Shown: positions 1-9,163, numbered from the stretch's first letter. The stretch: DNA of 64,000 bases from Halapricum hydrolyticum (GCF_025517535.1 NZ_JAOPKC010000013.1:1-64000), one strand, 5' to 3'. Numbers and translations: made by a program. Notes: generated by a model not told the origin, from the sequence alone.

Positions 1-208
1 CCTACTCGAATCACTGCTTGAACAACCGGCTCAAGTCGGATTTCGACGATCGCGTCGTACCTCAGCGAACATCCTGCAATTTGAATCGGCAACTACTGTT
101 CAGGCGGAGGAATCCCGAGGTTGGGATAATAACAGGCTCCGTTGAACGTTCGATCTTCGGTATCTCACAGGATGCGTCGTCCAATGACTGCTTTCGGCCT
201 GTTCTGAA
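1..208. other. Window edge, no gene recognised
   Basis: These bases lie downstream of the srp54 stop codon. Composition is less GC-rich than the flanking genes, and no reading frame shows haloarchaeal codon bias or a recognisable motif. It may be intergenic or the edge of a gene outside the window. Confidence 0.4.
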
Positions 209-1609
209 TCAGTCACCGAAGGGATTGCCGCCGCCACCCATACCGCCCATGCCGCCGCCACCGCCGCCCTGTTGCATCTGTTTCATCATGCGTTCCATGT
301 CGGCGTCGCCCATGCCCTGGAACTGCTTGAGCGTCCGGGACATCATCTTGTGCTGTTCGAGCAGTTCGCGGATTCGCTCTTCGGGCTTGCCCGACCCGCG
401 GGCGATCCGCTCGATGCGTGACTTGCCGACGATCCGGGGGTCTTCCATCTCCCCTTCGGTCATCGAGTCCATGATGACCTGGAAGTCGCGCATCCGCTCT
501 TCAGTGACGTCCATGGCGTCGTCGGGCAGCTGGTCCATGATCCCCCCGCCCATGCCGGGGATCATGTCCATCACCTGATCGAGCGGCCCCATGTTGTTCA
601 TCGCCTCCATCTGCTTTTGCATGTCATAGAGGGTGAACTCCCCCTCCATCATGTCCTCTGGGTCCCAGTCCTCGTCTTCGTCCTGGGTCTGCTCCATCGC
701 GCGTTCGACGCGCTCGGTGAGCTGTTTGAGATCGCCCATCCCGAGCAGCCGGGAAATGAACCCCGACGGTTCGAAGCGCTCGATGTCCTGGACGGTCTCG
801 CCGGTCCCGAGGAACGCGATCGTCGAATCGGTCTCGTCCACTGCGGCGAGCGCGCCGCCACCTTTCGCGGTCCCGTCGAGTTTGGTGATAATCACACCGT
901 CGATGCCGATCGCCGCCTGGAAGTCGGCGGCCTGGCTCTTCGCGCTCTGGCCCATCGCAGCGTCGAGCACCAGCAGGTTCCGGTCGGGCTGGACCTCGCG
1001 TTCGATGCGCTCGATCTGCTCAATCAGTTCCTCGTTGAGGCCGTCCCGGCCGGCCGTGTCGACGATCCGGACGTCAGCGTTCTCGGTCGCTTCCAGCCCC
1101 TCGCGGGCGATCTCGACCGGGTTCTCGGCGTCGGGATCTCCGTAGAAGTCGACCTCCGCCTTCTCGGCCATCTGCTTGGCCTGGTCGTAGGCCCCGGGGC
1201 GGTCGGTGTCGGTCTGGATAATGGCCGGCCGGAGCCCCTTCGTCGAGAACCACCAGGCCATCTTCGCCGCAGTCGTGGTCTTCCCCGACCCGTAGAGGCC
1301 GGCGAGCATGATCGTCTGGGATTCCAGCGGCAACTCGGTGGATTCGCCCACCAGTTCGACCAGCTCCTCGTAGACGATCCGCAGCACCCAGTCGCGCGCG
1401 GAGGTGCCGGCCGGCGGCTCCTCCTCGAGCGCGCGGGATTTGATGTCGTCCGAGAGTCCCATCACGAGGTCGACGTCGACGTCAGCTTGCAGGAGCGACC
1501 GCTGGATCTCCTTGACGACAGCGTCGACGTCTTCCTCGTCGATGCGGGACTTGCCCCGGAGATCGTCCAGGGCCCCGCGTAGCGATTGTCCGAGATCGTC
1601 GAGTACCAT
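209..1609 (-). CDS. srp54: Signal recognition particle 54 kDa protein (SRP GTPase)
   Basis: 466 residues. SRP54 binds signal sequences of nascent chains and 7S RNA, and delivers ribosomes to the membrane receptor FtsY using GTP. The order is an N-terminal four-helix N domain (about 1-95), a GTPase G domain with P-loop GLYGSGKTT (about 104-112), DTAGRDG (G3) and TKLDGTAKGGG (G4/G5), and a methionine-rich M domain (from about residue 320) with many Met-Gly steps that form the signal-peptide groove. The tail is a Gly/Met-rich low-complexity segment, common in haloarchaeal SRP54. Length is normal for the family. The start MVLDDLGQ matches homologues. A TATA-like T/A stretch lies just upstream on the minus strand near 1640-1650, consistent with a near-leaderless transcript. 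Seen: all motifs; known: the family role. Confidence 0.97.
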   Translation of the reverse strand: MVLDDLGQSLRGALDDLRGKSRIDEEDVDAVVKEIQRSLLQADVDVDLVMGLSDDIKSRALEEEPPAGTSARDWVLRIVYEELVELVGESTELPLESQTIMLAGLYGSGKTTTAAKMAWWFSTKGLRPAIIQTDTDRPGAYDQAKQMAEKAEVDFYGDPDAENPVEIAREGLEATENADVRIVDTAGRDGLNEELIEQIERIEREVQPDRNLLVLDAAMGQSAKSQAADFQAAIGIDGVIITKLDGTAKGGGALAAVDETDSTIAFLGTGETVQDIERFEPSGFISRLLGMGDLKQLTERVERAMEQTQDEDEDWDPEDMMEGEFTLYDMQKQMEAMNNMGPLDQVMDMIPGMGGGIMDQLPDDAMDVTEERMRDFQVIMDSMTEGEMEDPRIVGKSRIERIARGSGKPEERIRELLEQHKMMSRTLKQFQGMGDADMERMMKQMQQGGGGGGMGGMGGGGNPFGD

Positions 1610-1713
1610 TTGCGTCTCGATAGGTGACTGGGCCGGTAAAGCCTTTTTGTCGGCGCTGGGCGGCGTACCGCGGGACGACCGCCGCTAGACGATCGGAGAC
1701 CGACACACCGTCG

Positions 1714-2127
1714 TCACCGCACGACAGTCACCGGTGTCGGCGAGTGACGGAAGACCTTCTGTGCGACGTTGCCGACGAACAGGCGGTCGGCGAGCGATCC
1801 GCCGTGGCTACCGATGACGACAGCGTCGAACTCCCTGGCTCGATTGACGATCACCTTCGATGGGCTCCCCCACGCCACGTCGGTCGTGATCTCTCTATCG
1901 GCGGCGATCTCGCGGGCCCGGTCGAAAATCACCGTCGCGTGTTCCTCTGCGGCTTCCTCGAGGTCGTCGGCCAGCGCGAGGCCCGTCGCCTTTCCCATCA
2001 TCCCCGAGGGCTCACCGACGACGTGGAGGACCGTGATCTCCGCGTCGGGGTAGATTTCGAGCGCGTGTTCGAGCGCGTGTTCGGACATATCCGAATCGTC
2101 CATCGGAACGAGAACGCGCGTGGACAT
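1714..2127 (-). CDS. Universal stress protein (UspA family)
   Basis: 137 residues with a single UspA alpha/beta domain. The N-terminus (MSTRVLVPMDDSDMSEHA) is the typical first strand and nucleotide-contacting Asp. The C-terminal loop is GSHGGSLADRLFVGN, close to the ATP-binding pattern G-x2-G-x9-G-S/T, but with Asn where Ser/Thr is usual, so nucleotide binding is uncertain. I chose the internal ATG at 2127; a longer reading from 2160 would add 11 residues unlike the family. The gene stands alone between srp54 and the divergent phosphate permease. The specific ligand or stress cannot be told from sequence. Confidence 0.9.
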   Translation of the reverse strand: MSTRVLVPMDDSDMSEHALEHALEIYPDAEITVLHVVGEPSGMMGKATGLALADDLEEAAEEHATVIFDRAREIAADREITTDVAWGSPSKVIVNRAREFDAVVIGSHGGSLADRLFVGNVAQKVFRHSPTPVTVVR

Positions 2128-2248
2128 ACCATTACTACGCCGACCGACAGCATAAGTCACCAGGGTTGATCCATCGCCCCCTCATGCATCAGGGGGACCA
2201 TTCGACCGCAATCGGAATATACAGACCGAACTTACGGGAGAGTGGACT

Positions 2249-3424
2249 ATGGTTGCGATACTTTTCGCGGTCGCGCTTGTAGCCGCAGTCTTCGTCGGAT
2301 TCAACATCGGCGGGTCCTCGACAGGTGTCGCGTGGGGCCCGCCCGTCGGAGCCGGGATCATCGGCAAGACGGCTGCCGCGGGACTCATGACATTTTTCGC
2401 CTTTCTGGGCGGGTGGACAGTCGGCCGCAACGTGATCGATACGCTCGGCGGCGACCTCGTCCCCCAGGAGGCGTTCTCCCTCGAAGCGAGCGTCGTCGTG
2501 CTCGGGTTCATCGGCCTGGGAATGCTCCTCGCCAATCTGTACGGTGTCCCCGTGTCGACGTCCATGACAGCCGTCGGAGCGATTTCCGGGCTCGGTCTCG
2601 CGACGGAACAGCTCGATTATGCGGTCGTCGGCTCGATCATGGTGTGGTGGGTCATCGCTCCGGTCGTCGGCTTCTGGTTCGGTGCCGTCATCGGTCGGTA
2701 TCTCTATCCGTACCTCGACAACAGGTTCGCGCTCGAACAGTCCGACGGACTGCTACTGACACTCAATCGAACGAGGGTGATTCCAACGCCGACCCTCGGC
2801 CCGGGTACGACGCCGAAAGAGGTCGTCAGTACGGGGCTGGTGCTGGTGATCGCCTGTTACATGGCGTTCAGTGCCGGTGCGAGCAACGTCGCGAACGCGG
2901 TCGCACCGCTTGTGGGTGGTGGACTGATCGGGACGGACGCGGCCGTCGGGCTGGGAGCGGCCGCGATCGGGCTCGGTGCGTTCACGATCGCCCGCCGGAC
3001 GATGGAATCGGTCGGAAACGATCTGACTAACTTGCCGCTGCTGGCAGCGATGATCGTCATGGTCATCGGAGCAAGCATCACGACGGTCGCGTCGGCGCTC
3101 GGTATTCCAATGAGTCTGGCCCTCTCGACGGTCATGTGCATCGTCGGACTCGGATGGGGGCGAGCGACCCGACCGACGTCTGCAGTGGATATGCTCAAAG
3201 GCGAGATGGAAGCCGAAGTGTCAGTCGACGCGGTCACTGCCGAGACGCCGAGGGACGTTTCGAGTGCCGGTGGTGAGGATCCAGCGTACGTGCAGAACGC
3301 GTCAGCGTTGTTCGATCGGTCGGCAGTCGTGCGATTCGTTTCGTTCTGGATCATCGGCCCGTCGGTTGCGACGGGACTGTCGTACGTGACGTTCCTCGTG
3401 CTTCCCGTCGCGGGTACGGCGTGA
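2249..3424 (+). CDS. PiT-family inorganic phosphate permease
   Basis: 391 residues, strongly hydrophobic along most of the length, with the internal duplication expected of PiT carriers. The N-half repeat carries FNIGGSSTGVAWGP, and the C-half carries AGASNVANAVAPLVGGG, matching the family GANDVANA signature. PiT proteins import phosphate (or metal-phosphate) by cation symport. A hydrophilic loop of about 60 residues (around 310-365) separates the core from the last membrane segments. No PhoU-like partner gene is adjacent; the next gene is an aldolase on the same strand 58 bases later with its own promoter. The related sulfate permease family is less likely because of the duplicated signature. 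Confidence 0.92.
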   Translation: MVAILFAVALVAAVFVGFNIGGSSTGVAWGPPVGAGIIGKTAAAGLMTFFAFLGGWTVGRNVIDTLGGDLVPQEAFSLEASVVVLGFIGLGMLLANLYGVPVSTSMTAVGAISGLGLATEQLDYAVVGSIMVWWVIAPVVGFWFGAVIGRYLYPYLDNRFALEQSDGLLLTLNRTRVIPTPTLGPGTTPKEVVSTGLVLVIACYMAFSAGASNVANAVAPLVGGGLIGTDAAVGLGAAAIGLGAFTIARRTMESVGNDLTNLPLLAAMIVMVIGASITTVASALGIPMSLALSTVMCIVGLGWGRATRPTSAVDMLKGEMEAEVSVDAVTAETPRDVSSAGGEDPAYVQNASALFDRSAVVRFVSFWIIGPSVATGLSYVTFLVLPVAGTA

Positions 3425-3451
3425 CTGGAGTGGATGATCGACGAAGCGTGG

Positions 3452-3457
3452 TTTTAT
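3452..3457 (+). promoter_or_regulatory. TATA-like element of the KDPG aldolase gene
   Basis: TTTTAT sits 26-31 bases before the ATG at 3483, the spacing expected for a leaderless haloarchaeal transcript. Seen in sequence; promoter activity is inferred. Confidence 0.5.
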
Positions 3458-3482
3458 CGGGCAGTCGGACCCACACCGAGGC

Positions 3483-4118
3483 ATGACCGACGCGCTCGAA
3501 CGACTGCTTGACAGCGGCGTCGTCGCCGTCCTGCGCGATATCGACCCGGAGGCCCTCCCGAAGGTCGCCGACGCGCTGGCGGCGGCCGGCGTCACCGCGC
3601 TGGAAGTCACGACCGACGGACACGACGCCAGTCGAACGATCGCACGACTCGCCGAATCGACCGGCGACGAGGTACTGGTTGGTGCCGGAACGGTGATGGA
3701 CGCCGCGACCGCGTCCCGGGCCATCGAGGCCGGTGCCGAGTTCGTCGTCTCGCCACATCTCGACCGCGAGGTCGTCGCGACCGCGAACCGCCGGAGCGTC
3801 GTCGTCGGGCCGGGTGTGATGACGCCGACCGAAGCCGCCGACGCGATGGCAGCCGGGGCGGACCTGCTGAAGGTCTTCCCGGCCTCGACCGTCGGCCCGG
3901 ATCACCTCAGCGCGATCCGGGGGCCGCTGGGCGACGTCCCGATCATGCCGACCGGCGGGATCGGTCCCGATAACGTCGAGGCGTTTTTCGACGCCGGCGC
4001 GGCGGTGGTCGGGGCGGGGAGCGCGCTGCTCGATTACGACGCGATCGCCCACGGCGACTACGACGCCGTCCAGTCCCGCGCCGAATCCTTCCTCGACGCC
4101 GTCGACGACGCGCGGTGA
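3483..4118 (+). CDS. 2-dehydro-3-deoxy-phosphogluconate/4-hydroxy-2-oxoglutarate aldolase
   Basis: 211 residues, class I KDPG/KHG aldolase (TIM barrel). It cleaves 2-keto-3-deoxy-6-phosphogluconate to pyruvate and glyceraldehyde 3-phosphate in the Entner-Doudoroff route. VAVLRDID (about 14-21), ALEVT with Glu41, VGAGTV (66-71) and LLKVFPAS with the Schiff-base lysine at residue 130 are all visible, followed by the PTGGI phosphate loop. Length fits the family (200-215). No kinase or dehydratase of the pathway lies beside it, so the substrate could also be KDPGal or KHG; the catalytic class is secure, the exact sugar acid is inferred. Confidence 0.92.
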   Translation: MTDALERLLDSGVVAVLRDIDPEALPKVADALAAAGVTALEVTTDGHDASRTIARLAESTGDEVLVGAGTVMDAATASRAIEAGAEFVVSPHLDREVVATANRRSVVVGPGVMTPTEAADAMAAGADLLKVFPASTVGPDHLSAIRGPLGDVPIMPTGGIGPDNVEAFFDAGAAVVGAGSALLDYDAIAHGDYDAVQSRAESFLDAVDDAR

Positions 4119-4474
4119 AAACGCCTGAGAGTGACCACAGGCGCAACTCGAACGCGCTCGAAGTCACCACCTGACAACCGATCGGTCGCCAGTAGTCGTT
4201 CTCCCAGTATTGGGTGTTTCTATAAATTCCACTTGGAAGGAAATAGCCACCGTGCTGCGGGACACGACAGAGGGATAGACGAAGTCACGACCGGCGCAGT
4301 TTCGGATGCCATCGACGACGTGTATCACTCGGAGATGGACGTGGTGCTGGTCGGGCCTGGGCGAAGGAACGTGATCGATCTCGGTAGAAACCCGCCAGCA
4401 AAAACAAGAATGATCGAAAATGACTATTGTGCCGTTTCCAAACGATTAAGCCTCGCGGTCACTGTCAGACAGAC
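4119..4474. other. Intergenic region, possible decayed sequence
   Basis: The stretch between the aldolase and the flavoprotein includes an AT-richer patch around 4205-4245 and a plus-strand open frame (4131-4478) whose middle reads VTTGAVSDAIDDVYHSEMDVV and has haloarchaeal-looking codon use, while its ends do not. I recognise no family. It could be a gene remnant; the 3' end supplies the promoter of the next gene. Confidence 0.3.
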
Positions 4475-5902
4475 ATGAGTACTCACGTCGCAATCATCGG
4501 CGCGTACGGCAGTGCCGGCAGTGCAGTAGCGCGACAGCTCGCCGACGATCCGGAGATCGAACTCACGCTGATCGACGACGGTGACCCCGGCGGCGGGCTC
4601 TGCATCCTCCGTGGCTGCATGCCCTCGAAGGAAGTCATCTCGGCGGCGAAACACCGGTTCGCGGCCCGGCGTGACGATCGGCTCGTCGGAGACCTCCCGG
4701 AGGTCGACCTCGAACGGACGGTCGAGCGGAAAAACGAACACACGTCCAGCTGGGCCGGACACCGTCGCAGCAGTATCGAATCGCTCGCCGAGCGCGAAAC
4801 CGTCGAGCTCGTTCGGGAGACGGCGACGTTCGTCGACGACCGCGTGATCGAGGTCGGCGACCGGACGATCGAACCCGATTACGTCGTGATTGCGACGGGG
4901 TCGACGCCGAACGTCCCGCCGATCGATGGCATCGAGAGCGTGCCGGTCAACACCAGCGCCGACGTGCTCGACGCGACCGAGTTCGGTGACTCGGCAGTCG
5001 TGCTCGGACTGGGATACATCGGGCTCGAACTCGCCCCCTACCTCAGCGAGGCCGGTGGCATGGACGTGACCGCGATCGACATCCTCCCGGAGCTGTTGCC
5101 CGAGGCCGACGACGGGTTCGGTGAGGAACTCGCCGACTACTACCGCGAGGAGTTCGACATGGACGTGCTGCTCGACGCGCAGGCGAGCCACGTCGAGGAG
5201 ACCGACGACGGCGGCGTCCGCGTGACCGTCGAGGTCGACGGCGAGACCGAGGTCGTCGAGGCGGATCAGCTGTTCTCGTTCACGGGCCGCAAGCCGGCCC
5301 TCGACAGGCTCGGGGTCGAGAACACGTCGCTGTCACCCGGCGAGGAGTGGGTCGAGGACACGATGCAGGCGGGCGACGACGAGCGCGTGTTCGTCGTCGG
5401 CGACGTCAACGGACGCGAGCCGATCCTGCACGTCGCCAAGGAACAGGCTGCGACGGCCGCGACGAACATCCAGGCCCACCGCGAGGGCGACGCCCTCACC
5501 GAACACGACTCCATTCACCACCACGTCATCTTCTCGGGGCTCGCCCGACTGCCGTTCGCCCGTGTCGGCCACTCGGCCGACGCTGCCGAGGAGGCCGGAC
5601 TCGACTACGTCGCCGTCGACTCCCGGGCAGAGAACGACGGCGTCTTCAAGGCCAAAGACGCCTCCGAAGGCTGGGCTCGACTGGTCGTCGCCCCCGACGG
5701 GACCGTACTGGGCTATCAGGGACTGCACTACCACGCCGACGCGATGGCCAAGACGATGCAACTCGCCGTCGAAATGGAGCTGGACGTCCGCGAGATCCCC
5801 GACCGCGCCTATCACCCCACCACGCCGGAGATCCTCGACGCACTGTTCCGGAAGGCCACCGAGAAGCTGGCCGAGCGCGACGAGGCGACCGCGACGCAGT
5901 GA
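4475..5902 (+). CDS. Dihydrolipoamide dehydrogenase-like FAD/NAD disulfide oxidoreductase
   Basis: 475 residues, class I pyridine nucleotide-disulfide oxidoreductase. FAD loop IIGAYGSAG (7-15), redox-active disulfide GGGLCILRGCMPSK with Cys43 and Cys48, NAD loop VVLGLGYIGLE (about 175-185), second FAD motif VFVVGDVNG (about 310) and C-terminal AYHPTTPEIL carrying the His/Glu dyad that activates the disulfide in the partner subunit. These enzymes move electrons between NAD(P)H and a dithiol as homodimers. I chose the ATG at 4475 because the Rossmann strand starts there. No 2-oxoacid dehydrogenase genes lie nearby, so this is not clearly the E3 of a complex; lipoamide, mycothiol-like or metal-reductase substrates are possible. 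Confidence 0.88.
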   Translation: MSTHVAIIGAYGSAGSAVARQLADDPEIELTLIDDGDPGGGLCILRGCMPSKEVISAAKHRFAARRDDRLVGDLPEVDLERTVERKNEHTSSWAGHRRSSIESLAERETVELVRETATFVDDRVIEVGDRTIEPDYVVIATGSTPNVPPIDGIESVPVNTSADVLDATEFGDSAVVLGLGYIGLELAPYLSEAGGMDVTAIDILPELLPEADDGFGEELADYYREEFDMDVLLDAQASHVEETDDGGVRVTVEVDGETEVVEADQLFSFTGRKPALDRLGVENTSLSPGEEWVEDTMQAGDDERVFVVGDVNGREPILHVAKEQAATAATNIQAHREGDALTEHDSIHHHVIFSGLARLPFARVGHSADAAEEAGLDYVAVDSRAENDGVFKAKDASEGWARLVVAPDGTVLGYQGLHYHADAMAKTMQLAVEMELDVREIPDRAYHPTTPEILDALFRKATEKLAERDEATATQ

Positions 5903-6006
5903 GGCTCACGCGGTCGGGGTGACTGCTCGGGAGACATGTTCCAGGTGACTTCTCAGCCTGCACACGAACCAGAACCTACTACCGGCTGGTACACACAGAG
6001 TGGTGT

Positions 6007-7383
6007 ATGCCAGGTGAACTGACGATCTACGAGGATCGTCTCGCCCGTCAGATGGACGCGGGCGAGTTCGTCCTCGCGGTCGTGACAGCGACGAAACCCG
6101 ACTTCTACAAGCAGGCCCCGGTCGTCGCGGCCGCTCGCGACGCGGGCGTCCCGGCCTTTGTCCTTCACACTGGCCAGCACTACGACGACGTGCTCGGCCA
6201 CGGTCTCGCCGAATACGGGATCGAAGACCGCGTCGCAGCCGACCTCGCGATTCGCGGCTCGCTCTCGGAGAAGACCGCGCAGGTCCACCGACGGATCGAC
6301 GAACTCACCGATACGCTCGAAGAGCAATGGCCCGACACGGCGGTCCTGCCGATCGTCCACGGGGACACCCACGCCGCCGGGATCATCCCGCAGGCGTGGC
6401 TGTTCACCACCAATCAGGCCGTCGCCCACAACGAGGCCGGCCTCCGCGGGATGTCCCCGGACTTCGAGGGTTACGAGGACATTCCCGCGTTCGTCGACGC
6501 TCAGTGGTCGGGTGAGTGGTCGATCAACCGCGCCGAACCGTTCCCCGAACAGTACGACACCTTCGTCGGATCGGCGGGTTCGATCTATCACTTCGCACCG
6601 GTCGAGCTCAACCGCGAGCACCTCCAGCGCGAGGGGTATCCGGCCGCAGTCGAGGGCGACGAACGGATCCCCGTGGTCGGCAACAGCGTCGTCGACGCCA
6701 TCGAGATGAAACGGGACGCCGATCTCGAGGAGAGCATCTTCGACATCTATCCCGCCCTGGAGGAGCGCGACGACTGGATCCGCGTGGACATCCACCGCCG
6801 GGCGAACCTCCTGCCAGAGCGCTTCCAGGCCATCGTCGAGGGCGTGATCGGGCTGGTCGAAGACGGCTACAACGTCAACTTCGTCGAACTGACCGCGACG
6901 CGAAAGGCGCTCGAACACTACGGCTATCGCGACCGACTGCTCGAACTCGACGACGAGCGCGAGAACTTCCTGTTTACCGGCCTCTGGAAGAAACACGCCC
7001 ACGTCTACGAGTTTCTCACCTCCGGGCAGTGTTTCGCCGAGTTCACCGACTCCGGGAGCATGCAGGAAGAACTCAACTACATCGACGAGACGATCTGTCT
7101 GACGGCCCGGTTCAACACCGACCGCCCGGAGACGGTCTTCGAGGCCGGGACGAACCTGCTAGTCCCGCCGGTAGGGGGCGAGTACGTCCGTGAGATGGTC
7201 GAGTACGTCGCCGAGACCGACGCCGTCCGCGAGGAGATCCAGACCGGGCCGAACCTCTATGGCGAGAACGTCGGCGAGTCGATCGTCGAGTTCCTGGCGG
7301 AGAAACGCGAGGCGACGCCCTTCGACTGGGCACACGAGCGCGTCGGCTTCGAGACGGGCAAGCAGGACTTCGAGTATCTCTAG
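6007..7383 (+). CDS. Non-hydrolysing UDP-N-acetylglucosamine 2-epimerase family protein
   Basis: 458 residues with the WecB fold (two Rossmann-like halves). Family landmarks in order are VVTATKPDFYKQAP, HTGQHYDDVL, HGDTHAAG, HNEAGLRG, HRRANL, FTDSGSMQEEL and RFNTDRPETVFEAGTNLLVPP. Canonical enzymes interconvert UDP-GlcNAc and UDP-ManNAc for surface glycans. This copy is about 80 residues longer than the usual 370-390, with an N-terminal lead (about 20 residues), an extended middle around residues 155-215 and a C-terminal tail, so its sugar substrate may differ. It stands alone, with no glycosyltransferase cluster. A link to S-layer or exopolysaccharide glycosylation is inference. Confidence 0.82.
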   Translation: MPGELTIYEDRLARQMDAGEFVLAVVTATKPDFYKQAPVVAAARDAGVPAFVLHTGQHYDDVLGHGLAEYGIEDRVAADLAIRGSLSEKTAQVHRRIDELTDTLEEQWPDTAVLPIVHGDTHAAGIIPQAWLFTTNQAVAHNEAGLRGMSPDFEGYEDIPAFVDAQWSGEWSINRAEPFPEQYDTFVGSAGSIYHFAPVELNREHLQREGYPAAVEGDERIPVVGNSVVDAIEMKRDADLEESIFDIYPALEERDDWIRVDIHRRANLLPERFQAIVEGVIGLVEDGYNVNFVELTATRKALEHYGYRDRLLELDDERENFLFTGLWKKHAHVYEFLTSGQCFAEFTDSGSMQEELNYIDETICLTARFNTDRPETVFEAGTNLLVPPVGGEYVREMVEYVAETDAVREEIQTGPNLYGENVGESIVEFLAEKREATPFDWAHERVGFETGKQDFEYL

Positions 7384-7770
7384 TTATCCGCGCCACCGTG
7401 CTCGGGGGACTCGCACTGCTTTCTTGATAGAGGGCGCATATGCAGCGGTGTCAGAATACCCTGGATTGCACACACCTAATGAATACCTTGGTAGATAATA
7501 GCAAATTAGCTTGACAAAATATGACGAACTAGCCAACAGCTGAAAGCAGAATCGCCAGAATTGAGTGTATGCAAATATGTCTATGGACAGATATTCAGCG
7601 GGTGGCGAAGCAGTCTCTGGATTCGAAGAACCACTCCGTAGCTCTCTGGTCCGGCCGGGCGGCGAAAGCAGCGACCGATTGGTCGGGGTGAAAAGCGAGT
7701 GGGCCCCGGAGAACCTGTTCCGGCTGAACCACAACGTCGAATCGGCGGAATAGCCGAGAGGGGTCAACGT
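7384..7770. other. AT-rich intergenic segment between epimerase and monooxygenase
   Basis: The first half (about 7430-7600) is clearly more AT-rich than the surrounding genes, which marks either promoter DNA or inserted foreign sequence. The second half contains the berberine-bridge-like remnant listed separately. No tRNA or complete gene was seen. Confidence 0.5.
7673..7753 (+). pseudogene. C-terminal remnant of a berberine-bridge-type FAD oxidase
   Basis: The frame ends DRLVGVKSEWAPENLFRLNHN before its stop at 7753. The pattern (Y/W)-x-P-x-N-L-F-R-L-N-x-N is the conserved C-terminal BBE motif of FAD-linked oxidases such as 6-hydroxynicotine oxidase and berberine bridge enzymes, which normally exceed 450 residues. 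Only the last 25-30 residues are convincing; the open frame starts at 7565 but its first part is not family-like. I infer that the body of the gene was deleted, leaving the tail next to a flavin monooxygenase. Confidence 0.55.
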
Positions 7771-9051
7771 ATGAGCGACAACAATTCAACGGACGAGAGC
7801 GCAATGACCGAACATCGTGACGTCGTCGTCATCGGCGCCGGACAGGCGGGGCTGGCGACGAGCTACTACCTGTCGGGGACCGGCTGTGACCACGTCGTCC
7901 TTGAGCGAGGCGAAGTCGGCGAGCGCTGGCGTAGCGAGCGGTGGGACTCGTTCACGCTGGTGACGACGAACGTGATGAGCCGTCTTCCCGACTTCCCCTA
8001 TGAGAGCGACGACCCCGACGGCTTTCTCACTCGCGACGAAGTTGTCGAGTATCTCGAGGCCTTCGTCGATCGTTTCGATCCCCCACTCAGGACCGGTGTC
8101 GAGGTGCTAGCGGTTCGTCAGCAGGACGCTGGATATACTGTCGAGACGACCGACACCACCTACGAGACGACCAACGTGGTCGTGGCGACCGGCCCGTTTC
8201 AACGCCCCCGGATCCCCGAGTTCGGCGCCGAGTTGCCCTCCTCTATTCGGCAGCTACACACCAGTCACTATCGGAACCCGGACCAGCTCGACCCCGGTGG
8301 AGTAGTGGTGGTCGGCTCCGGTCAGTCGGGGACACAGATCGCCAAGGAGCTCCACGAGAGCGGGCGTGACGTGTACCTCTCGGTCGGGAAGGCGGCGAAG
8401 GCACCGCGTCGATACCGCGGGAAGGACATCTCCAGTTGGATGGCCGCCATGGGGGGATTCGAGGCGGTCGTCGACAGCCTGGACTCGCCCGCAGACCGGT
8501 TCGCGCCCAACCCCTACGTCTCTGGGAAGGACGGTGGCCAGGAGATCGACCTCCTTGAGCTCGCCGCTGACGGCATGACGCTGCTCGGACGGGCCGAGAG
8601 AGTCGAGGACGGCCGACTCGTCGTTGCCGGCGACCTCGAGGAGAACCTCCGGAACGCGTATCGCTTCTACGCCGGCATGATCGACCAGATCGACGATCTC
8701 ATCGAAACCGAGGGTATCGACGCCCCGGACCCCGAGATCGTCCCCAGGGATCCGGAGGAGGTCTCGATCGAGAGCGTTCGAGAGGTCGACCTCGAGGCGG
8801 CGAACGTTCGGACCGTGATCTGGGCGACCGGATTTCAGTTCGATTTCGACTGGGTCGAGCCCGCGACGTTCGACGAGTACGGCTATCCAGTCCACGATCG
8901 TGGGGTGACCGACAGTCCCGGGCTCTACTTCCTCGGGCTCCCGTGGTTGCACACGGGTGGATCCTCGCTTCTGTTCGGCGTCGGTGGCGACGCGGAATAC
9001 GTCGCCGACCACATTCTGGACCGCCTGAAGCAGGCCAGACCCAACACATGA
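7771..9051 (+). CDS. FAD-dependent monooxygenase-like oxidoreductase (FMO/Baeyer-Villiger type)
   Basis: 426 residues. FAD-binding GAGQAGLATSYYL lies near residues 18-30, and a second nucleotide loop GSGQSGTQIAKEL near residue 180 binds NADPH. The segment ATGFQFDFDW near 350 and the final GLPWLHTGGSSLLFGVGGDAEYV resemble the flavin-containing monooxygenase/YpeE-CzcO group. These enzymes oxygenate nitrogen, sulfur or carbonyl substrates; the actual substrate is unknown. I chose the ATG at 7771, just after the BBE remnant; the ATG at 7804 is an alternative that starts directly at the Rossmann strand. It forms a small group with a downstream hydrolase and an exporter, suggestive of accessory catabolism. 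Confidence 0.82.
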   Translation: MSDNNSTDESAMTEHRDVVVIGAGQAGLATSYYLSGTGCDHVVLERGEVGERWRSERWDSFTLVTTNVMSRLPDFPYESDDPDGFLTRDEVVEYLEAFVDRFDPPLRTGVEVLAVRQQDAGYTVETTDTTYETTNVVVATGPFQRPRIPEFGAELPSSIRQLHTSHYRNPDQLDPGGVVVVGSGQSGTQIAKELHESGRDVYLSVGKAAKAPRRYRGKDISSWMAAMGGFEAVVDSLDSPADRFAPNPYVSGKDGGQEIDLLELAADGMTLLGRAERVEDGRLVVAGDLEENLRNAYRFYAGMIDQIDDLIETEGIDAPDPEIVPRDPEEVSIESVREVDLEAANVRTVIWATGFQFDFDWVEPATFDEYGYPVHDRGVTDSPGLYFLGLPWLHTGGSSLLFGVGGDAEYVADHILDRLKQARPNT

Positions 9052-9163
9052 ACGCTATACTCGGGCCGTACTCTGTGCGTTCAGCAGGGGCAGAGAGTCC
9101 CACCACTTGCCGGAAATTCTGGTCTCACAGAAGTATCTCCTCGACCATCTCGTGGAGGTACCG

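Noticed and set aside
209..300. Gly/Met-rich end of SRP54 considered as a frameshift artefact
   Set aside because: Gly/Met-rich tails are normal in haloarchaeal SRP54 and the frame ends at a proper stop.
617..1582. Long plus-strand open frame across srp54
   Set aside because: Pure antisense shadow of srp54; high GC leaves few stop codons in the opposite strand and it has no family likeness.
4131..4478. Open frame with VTTGAVSDAIDDVYHSEMD, considered as an Orc1/Cdc6 or transposase remnant
   Set aside because: The likeness is too short and the flanks are not coding-like; kept only as an unassigned intergenic frame.
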